From positions 1 through 9,259 of the forward strand of contig JAAXIL010000007.1 in assembly GCA_012270355.1 (NCBI GenBank): a DNA stretch of 9,259 bases, in the 5' to 3' direction. The translations under genes were made by a program, and so were the position numbers. Below are positions 4,441 to 9,259 of this stretch, one piece after another. The notes under the pieces are model-generated. The model did no database searches. It saw only the letters and a program-made list of their open reading frames with translations, and was not told the origin of the DNA. Positions within the stretch are counted from its first letter, which is position 1, and the number at the start of each line of letters is the position of its first letter. This stretch comes from Psychrobacter sp. Its GTDB lineage: Bacteria > Pseudomonadota > Gammaproteobacteria > Pseudomonadales > Moraxellaceae.

Positions 4441-7152
4441 CTAACCCACTTCTCCAGCAATAAACTCCTTTGCAAAACGTTGAAGCATACCGCCAGCGTT
4501 ATACATCTCAACCTCATCTTGCGTATCAAGGCGACAAATCACGGGTACGTTATCCACCGTGCCATCTTGGCGATTCATCACCAACGTCATTTCGCCCACT
4601 GATGAGACCTCGCCTTCAATATCAAATACTTCTGTGCCGTCAATGTTCAGCGTTTTACGGGTCGTGCTAGCCTCAAATTGTACGGGCAACGCCCCCATAC
4701 CCACCAAGTTTTGACGATGAATACGCTCAAAATCTTCAGCAACCACACATTCCACGCCAGCCAACCGCACGCCTTTTGCCGCCCAGTCTCGGCTTGAGCC
4801 TTGTCCATAGCCGTCACCTGCAATGATAATCAGTGGTTGCTTACGGGTCATGTAAGTCTCAATGGCTTCCCACATTCGCATGACTTTGCCTTCTGGCTCA
4901 ACGCGTGCCAACGAACCTTGAATGACGTTATCGTCTTCATCCCTTACCATTTCATTAAGCAATTTCGGATTAGCAAAGGTCGCTCGTTGAGCAGTTAAAT
5001 GGTCGCCTCGGTGCGTTGCATAAGAGTTATAGTCTTCTTGTGGTAAGCCCATCGTATCCAAATATTCGCCAGCGGCACTGTCGGGCAAAATGGCATTTGA
5101 CGGCGACATGTGGTCGGTGGTGATGTTATCACCTAGCACGGCTAAAGGACGCATGCCTTTAAGTTGATTCTTAGCTGCCATCGCCCCTTCCCAATAGGGC
5201 GGACGGCGGATATAAGTGCTCATCTGCCGCCAGTTGTACTGCGGATCGGTCACCGCATCATGCTCGCCTGCCTGTGGCACGCTCTCATCAAACATCGGGA
5301 TATAGACCTGATTAAATTGCTCAGGTTTCACCGACGCATCAATGATGGCTTGCACTTCATCATCATCAAACCAAATATCCTTTAAGTACACCTCGTTGCC
5401 ATCGGCATCTTGCCCCAGTGCGTCTTTTTCGATGTCAAAATAAATTGTGCCTGCGATGGCATATGCCACCACCATCGGCGGCGAGGCAAGGAAAGCTTGT
5501 TTGGCATAAGGGTGAATGCGTCCATCAAAATTGCGATTACCAGACAGCACGGCAGTGGTAAACACATCTCGCTCGATGATTTCTTGTTGAATGTTAGGGT
5601 CTAATGCCCCGCTCATGCCGTTACACGTCGTACAGGCAAAAGCCACCACATCAAAACCAAGTTGCTGCAAATCATCTAACAAACCTGCCGCTTCAAGATA
5701 GAGTTTTACTGTTTTTGACCCGGGGGCAAGCGATGATTTCACCCAGTCTTGTCGCACCAATCCCTTTTTGGCAGCGTTACGAGCGACCAAGCCGGCGGCA
5801 ATCATGTTAAATGGGTTGGAGGTGTTGGTGCAACTGGTGATGGCTGCGATAATCACAGCACCATCAGGGATTTTGCCTTTGCTGATTTGCTGACGAGCTT
5901 TGGCAAGCAGTTCAGGATTGGCAATGCCCGCCTCTGTTAAGTCATCAGTTGCGACTTTGGCATGAGGGCGAGACGGTCCTGCAATATTGCGACCCACGCT
6001 GGACAAATCAAACTCAAGCACTCGTTCGTATTCTGCCGTATCCATGGCATCTGCCCACAAGCCTGTGGCTTTGGCATAGGCTTCGACTAGTGCCACTTGA
6101 GCGTCACTGCGTCCTGTCAAACGCAAGTAGGCGAGGGTCTGCTCATCAATGTAGAACATGGCAGCCGTTGCCCCATATTCGGGCGTCATGTTGGAAATGG
6201 AAGCCCGATCACCTACCGATAAACTATTCGCCCCCTCGCCAAAAAATTCAAGATACGCCCCGACCACGCCTTCATCTCGCAAAAAGTTGGTCATCGCCAG
6301 CACCAAATCCGTGCCTGTCACGCCTTTTTGTAGCGAGCCTTTCAGTTTAACGCCCACAATATTTGGTAAACGCATCATCGATGGATTGCCAAGCATCACG
6401 CTTTCAGCTTCCAATCCGCCCACACCCACCGAAATAACGCCCAACGCATCAACCATCGGCGTGTGGCTGTCGGTGCCCACACAGGTGTCGATAAACGCTA
6501 CTTTTTCGCCTTGTTTGTCTTGGCCAACATGCACGACTGGCGACATTTTTTCTAGGTTAATTTGGTGCATGATGCAGTTACCAGGGGGCACGACATTCAC
6601 ATTATCAAACGCATATTCGCACCAGTTGATAAAGTGAAAACGGTCTTCGTTACGACGCTCTTCCACCTCACGATTTTTTTCAAACGCATTGGGTTCAAAC
6701 CCTGCGTATTCCACCGCTAAGGAATGGTCAACAATCAGTTGCGTTGGTACGATTGGGTTGACTTTTGACGGGTCACCCCCTTGCTCGGCGATGGCATCAC
6801 GAAGTCCTGCTAAATCTACAAATGCAGTTTGCCCCAAAATGTCATGGCATACCACTCGGGCAGGATACCAAGGGAAATCAAGGTCATTTTTTCGGTCAAT
6901 ATGTTGGCGTAAAGCTTCGGTCAACTCATCTTTATTACAACGTCGCACCAAATTTTCGCATAGCACTTTTGAGCTAAACGGCAATTTGGCATAGGCATTT
7001 GGCTTAATGTCATTGACCGCTTGGGCGACATCGAAAAAGTGTAATCCCGTGTCATTGCCGTTGCTATCGAGTAGCGGTTTGCGGTAGTCGGCATTCATGG
7101 GTTGGGGATTAGCTTGCGTAGGGGTAGTGTTGACTTTTGAGGCAGTTGACAT
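4441..7152 (-). CDS. acnD: AcnD, Fe/S-dependent 2-methylcitrate dehydratase (903 aa)
   Basis: AcnD is the aconitase-family enzyme that dehydrates 2-methylcitrate to 2-methylaconitate; with PrpF it replaces PrpD. The [4Fe-4S] ligands are Cys441 (TSCTNTSNP), Cys507 and Cys510 (CTTCNG). Other aconitase marks are GTDSHTPMVDALGV (226-239), GVGGLEAE (243-250), GDNITTDHMSPSNAI at the start of the swivel domain, and GDGYGQGSSRDWAAKG with the substrate-binding SSR. Sequence such as YRKPLLD...LHFFDVAQAV near the N-terminus and its position beside prpF indicate AcnD rather than AcnA. The start at 7152 has AAGGA ten nt upstream. It adds about 18 Thr/Gln/Asn/Pro-rich residues before the usual family start; an alternative ATG at 7098 has no ribosome site. 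Confidence 0.95.
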   Translation of the reverse strand: MSTASKVNTTPTQANPQPMNADYRKPLLDSNGNDTGLHFFDVAQAVNDIKPNAYAKLPFSSKVLCENLVRRCNKDELTEALRQHIDRKNDLDFPWYPARVVCHDILGQTAFVDLAGLRDAIAEQGGDPSKVNPIVPTQLIVDHSLAVEYAGFEPNAFEKNREVEERRNEDRFHFINWCEYAFDNVNVVPPGNCIMHQINLEKMSPVVHVGQDKQGEKVAFIDTCVGTDSHTPMVDALGVISVGVGGLEAESVMLGNPSMMRLPNIVGVKLKGSLQKGVTGTDLVLAMTNFLRDEGVVGAYLEFFGEGANSLSVGDRASISNMTPEYGATAAMFYIDEQTLAYLRLTGRSDAQVALVEAYAKATGLWADAMDTAEYERVLEFDLSSVGRNIAGPSRPHAKVATDDLTEAGIANPELLAKARQQISKGKIPDGAVIIAAITSCTNTSNPFNMIAAGLVARNAAKKGLVRQDWVKSSLAPGSKTVKLYLEAAGLLDDLQQLGFDVVAFACTTCNGMSGALDPNIQQEIIERDVFTTAVLSGNRNFDGRIHPYAKQAFLASPPMVVAYAIAGTIYFDIEKDALGQDADGNEVYLKDIWFDDDEVQAIIDASVKPEQFNQVYIPMFDESVPQAGEHDAVTDPQYNWRQMSTYIRRPPYWEGAMAAKNQLKGMRPLAVLGDNITTDHMSPSNAILPDSAAGEYLDTMGLPQEDYNSYATHRGDHLTAQRATFANPKLLNEMVRDEDDNVIQGSLARVEPEGKVMRMWEAIETYMTRKQPLIIIAGDGYGQGSSRDWAAKGVRLAGVECVVAEDFERIHRQNLVGMGALPVQFEASTTRKTLNIDGTEVFDIEGEVSSVGEMTLVMNRQDGTVDNVPVICRLDTQDEVEMYNAGGMLQRFAKEFIAGEVG

Positions 7153-7182
7153 GGCTAGGTGTTCCTTGCTTAGATTTTCAAT

Positions 7183-7217
7183 TTATTAAAAATGCCCTGA
7201 AAGGTGACAGGGCATTT
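7183..7217 (-). terminator. Intercistronic hairpin with T-run between prpC and acnD (partial terminator/attenuator)
   Basis: AAATGCCCTG and CAGGGCATTT form a perfect 10-bp stem (7217-7208 with 7199-7190) with an 8-nt loop. On the minus strand the stem ends in TTTTT followed by AATAAAT. It begins 22 nt after the prpC stop. Only about 37 nt remain before acnD, with no convincing promoter, so acnD and prpF probably depend on readthrough. It could act as an attenuator or as a 3'-end stabiliser that raises prpBC mRNA over acnD-prpF mRNA. Confidence 0.7.
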
Positions 7218-7239
7218 CACTCAAATAATCTAATTTCAA

Positions 7240-8367
7240 TTATCTTTGTTCAATACTTGGCACTTCTCGCAATTCTTCACCAATGTACTCAGCACTTGGT
7301 CGAATGATGCGATTATCAGCCCGCTGTTCAAAGACGTGCGATGCCCAACCCGTTAGACGTGAACATACAAAAATGGGCGTAAACAACTTTGTCGGTATAC
7401 CCATGAAATGATAGGCAGATGCATGAAAAAAGTCGGCATTACAAAACAGCTTTTTCTCTCGCCACATGACTTCCTCAAACCGCACCGATACAGGATAGAG
7501 CACCTTATCGCCCACATCATTGGCTAACTTTTCGGACCAGCCTTTAATCACCACATTGCGAGGGTCGGACTCGCTATAGATGGCGTGTCCAAAACCCATG
7601 ACTTTTTCTTTACGCTCAAGCATGCCCATCAAGGCGGCTTCGGCTTCGTCAGGCGAGGTAAAGTTTTCAATCATTGCCATTGCCGCTTCATTTGCACCGC
7701 CATGCAAGTTGCCTCGCAGTGAGCCAATTGCTCCTGTGATGCATGAATGAATGTCGGATAGGGTAGAGGCACACACGCGAGCGGTAAAGGTGGACGCATT
7801 GAATTCATGCTCGGCATACAAAATTAGCGACACGTTCATCACCCGTTCGTGCAACTTATTCGGTTTTTCGCCTTTGAGCAGATGTAGAAAATGTCCGCCA
7901 ATGGTGTCATCGTCGGTTTCGGTGTCTATTTGTACACCATCGTGGCTAAAGCGATACCAATAGTTGATGATACTAGGGAATACTGCCAACATGCGGTCGG
8001 TTTTGTCTTGTTGTTGGCTAAAGTCGGTTTCGATTTCGAGATTTCCCAGCATCGAACAACCTGTCCGCAATACGTCCATCGGATGAGCGTCGGCTGGGAT
8101 GCGTTCTAGCACGTCCTTGAGCGGTTGCGGTAAACCTCGCAAGCCTTTCAGCTTGGTTTGGTAGGCATCAAGTTCCTGTTGGTTGGGCAACTTGCCATAC
8201 AGTAGCAAATACGCCACTTCTTCAAAAATACACTTCTCGGCAAGTTCTGATACGTCATAACCTCGGTAGGTCAAGCCTGAGCCAGATTTACCTACGGTTG
8301 ATAGGGCAGTCTTGCCTGCCACTTGCCCACGTAGTCCTGCTCCCGAAAGTTGTTTTCCTTGTGCCAT
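7240..8367 (-). CDS. prpC: PrpC, 2-methylcitrate synthase (375 aa)
   Basis: This citrate-synthase-family enzyme condenses propionyl-CoA with oxaloacetate to give 2-methylcitrate, the entry step of the cycle. The catalytic residues are visible: His222 in NLHGGANEAA, His261 in GFGHAIY and Asp312 in CNADFFHAS. TYRGYDVSELAE (33-44) and the closing RIIRPSAEYIG are typical of the methylcitrate/short citrate-synthase branch. Length agrees with PrpC (about 370-390), shorter than TCA-cycle GltA. AAGGA lies about eight nt before the ATG. It sits 55 nt after prpB. A gltA-type citrate synthase is the alternative, but length and operon context favour PrpC. Confidence 0.96.
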   Translation of the reverse strand: MAQGKQLSGAGLRGQVAGKTALSTVGKSGSGLTYRGYDVSELAEKCIFEEVAYLLLYGKLPNQQELDAYQTKLKGLRGLPQPLKDVLERIPADAHPMDVLRTGCSMLGNLEIETDFSQQQDKTDRMLAVFPSIINYWYRFSHDGVQIDTETDDDTIGGHFLHLLKGEKPNKLHERVMNVSLILYAEHEFNASTFTARVCASTLSDIHSCITGAIGSLRGNLHGGANEAAMAMIENFTSPDEAEAALMGMLERKEKVMGFGHAIYSESDPRNVVIKGWSEKLANDVGDKVLYPVSVRFEEVMWREKKLFCNADFFHASAYHFMGIPTKLFTPIFVCSRLTGWASHVFEQRADNRIIRPSAEYIGEELREVPSIEQR

Positions 8368-8422
8368 GTCATGATTCCTTTTAAATGAAAGTTATAATTA
8401 AGAAGGTACTATTTTTGGGTTG

Positions 8423-9259
8423 CTATTTTTTATCCGCAAACAATTTATCCAAAGTCTGCTCATACTCGTGGTAATTCAAAAAGTCGTAGAGTTCCATGCG
8501 AGTTTGCATGGTGTCCACCACATTTTCTTGCGTGCCATCGTCTAATAAATGTTGGTAAACGTTGAGTGCCGCTTTGTTCATCGCACGGAAGGCGGATAGG
8601 GGGTATAGCACCATTTGCACACCAACATCATACAATTGCTCAGTGGTGTATAGATCGGTTTGCCCAAATTCAGTCATGTTTGCAAGTACGGGTATGTCCA
8701 GCACATCGGTGAATTTGCCATACATAGCAATATCGGTCAAGGCTTCAGCAAAAATCATATCCGCCCCTGCCTCTTGAAAAGCAACCGCCCTTTCTACCGC
8801 CGCATCAAGCCCTTCGACCGATAGAGCATCGGTGCGAGCCATCACCACGAAATCAGAATCAGTTTTGGCATCGAGAGCCGCTTTTAGGCGATCCACCATT
8901 TCGCTCGTGGAGACGATTTCTTTATTAGGGCGATGTCCGCAACGTTTTTGGGCGACTTGGTCTTCTATATGCACCGCAGCCACGCCCGCCTTTTGCATTT
9001 TTTTGACAGTCTGAGCAATGTTAAACGCCCCGCCCCAACCCGTATCGATATCCACGAGTAGGGGCGTATCGACAGCATCAGTGATACGTCGTGCATCTTC
9101 AAGTACGTTGTCTAGGCTGGTCATGCCGAGATCAGGCATACCGAACGAGGCATTTGCTACGCCACCGCCTGACAAATAAATCGCTTTATGTCCAACTTGT
9201 GTTGCCATCATGGCGGTGACAGCGTTAATCGTGGCGACGATGTGTATCGGTGGCTGTGT
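8423..9259 (-). CDS. prpB: PrpB, 2-methylisocitrate lyase (278 residues visible; 5' end outside window)
   Basis: PrpB cleaves 2-methylisocitrate to pyruvate and succinate, the last step of the cycle. It belongs to the isocitrate lyase/PEP mutase superfamily and needs Mg2+. The frame stays open from the ATG at 9211 to the window edge. Those extra 16 residues include IVATINAV, which matches the PrpB N-terminus, so the ATG at 9211 is internal and the gene is cut by the edge. Visible marks are [10 protein letters not shown], the metal-binding DIDTGWGG, the catalytic loop [16 protein letters not shown], and [12 protein letters not shown] followed by [13 protein letters not shown]. Comparing the position of the catalytic cysteine with E. 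coli PrpB suggests about 16 residues are missing. It is the first visible gene of the operon; a regulator may lie further upstream. Confidence 0.95.
   Translation of the reverse strand, partial: TQPPIHIVATINAVTAMMATQVGHKAIYLSGGGVANASFGMPDLGMTSLDNVLEDARRITDAVDTPLLVDIDTGWGGAFNIAQTVKKMQKAGVAAVHIEDQVAQKRCGHRPNKEIVSTSEMVDRLKAALDAKTDSDFVVMARTDALSVEGLDAAVERAVAFQEAGADMIFAEALTDIAMYGKFTDVLDIPVLANMTEFGQTDLYTTEQLYDVGVQMVLYPLSAFRAMNKAALNVYQHLLDDGTQENVVDTMQTRMELYDFLNYHEYEQTLDKLFADKK

Noticed and set aside
4418..4441. GTG start for prpF at 4441
   Set aside because: The extension has no ribosome site of its own and contains the one serving ATG 4417; numbering of Lys73 and Cys107 also favours 4417.
3404..6994. 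Many plus-strand open frames opposite prpF and acnD
   Set aside because: They mirror the codon structure of long, well-recognised enzymes on the other strand and show no family motifs of their own.
9209..9211. ATG at 9211 as the prpB start
   Set aside because: The frame stays open to the window end and the upstream residues match the PrpB N-terminal strand, so the gene is cut by the window edge rather than short.
1..9259. tRNA, rRNA, CRISPR array, insertion sequence or prophage features
   Set aside because: No cloverleaf or rRNA-like sequence, regular spaced repeats, transposase or phage genes were seen.

Overview
The window looks like chromosome from a gammaproteobacterium of the Moraxellaceae (Moraxella/Psychrobacter/Acinetobacter type). 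This rests on moderate-to-low GC, AT-rich intergenic spacers, and the gene order prpB-prpC-acnD-prpF of a methylcitrate operon. The family-level placement is inference; no rRNA or other marker gene is present.

Layout. Positions 1-743 (minus strand) hold the N-terminal 247 residues of a DUF2868-type membrane protein that runs off the left edge. A 219-bp divergent spacer (744-962) holds a good sigma70-like promoter and a Fur-box-like sequence in front of dps (963-1448, plus), an iron-storage ferroxidase that ends at a clear intrinsic terminator. A C-factor-like short-chain dehydrogenase (1529-2296, plus) follows and converges on a two-gene minus-strand unit. That unit is a Phd/YefM (StbD-like) antitoxin (2870-3112) overlapping an acetyltransferase gene (2311-2880). 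The right-hand two thirds (3209-9259, minus) is the 2-methylcitrate cycle operon prpB-prpC-acnD-prpF. It has a hairpin with a T-run between prpC and acnD and an intrinsic terminator after prpF. prpB is cut by the right edge.

How the genes work together. PrpC condenses propionyl-CoA with oxaloacetate to 2-methylcitrate. AcnD, together with PrpF, converts this through 2-methylaconitate to 2-methylisocitrate. PrpB cleaves that to pyruvate and succinate. This is the AcnD/PrpF version of the pathway; no prpD is seen here. Dps and the flanking genes have no obvious link to propionate.

The most unusual item is the gene in the toxin position of the toxin-antitoxin unit. Its first ~20 residues are the N-terminus of a RelE/StbE mRNA-interferase toxin. 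The rest is a complete ElaA-type GNAT acetyltransferase, and all RelE catalytic residues are gone. It appears to be a natural toxin-acetyltransferase chimera, still overlapping its cognate-type antitoxin and preceded by a good ribosome binding site.
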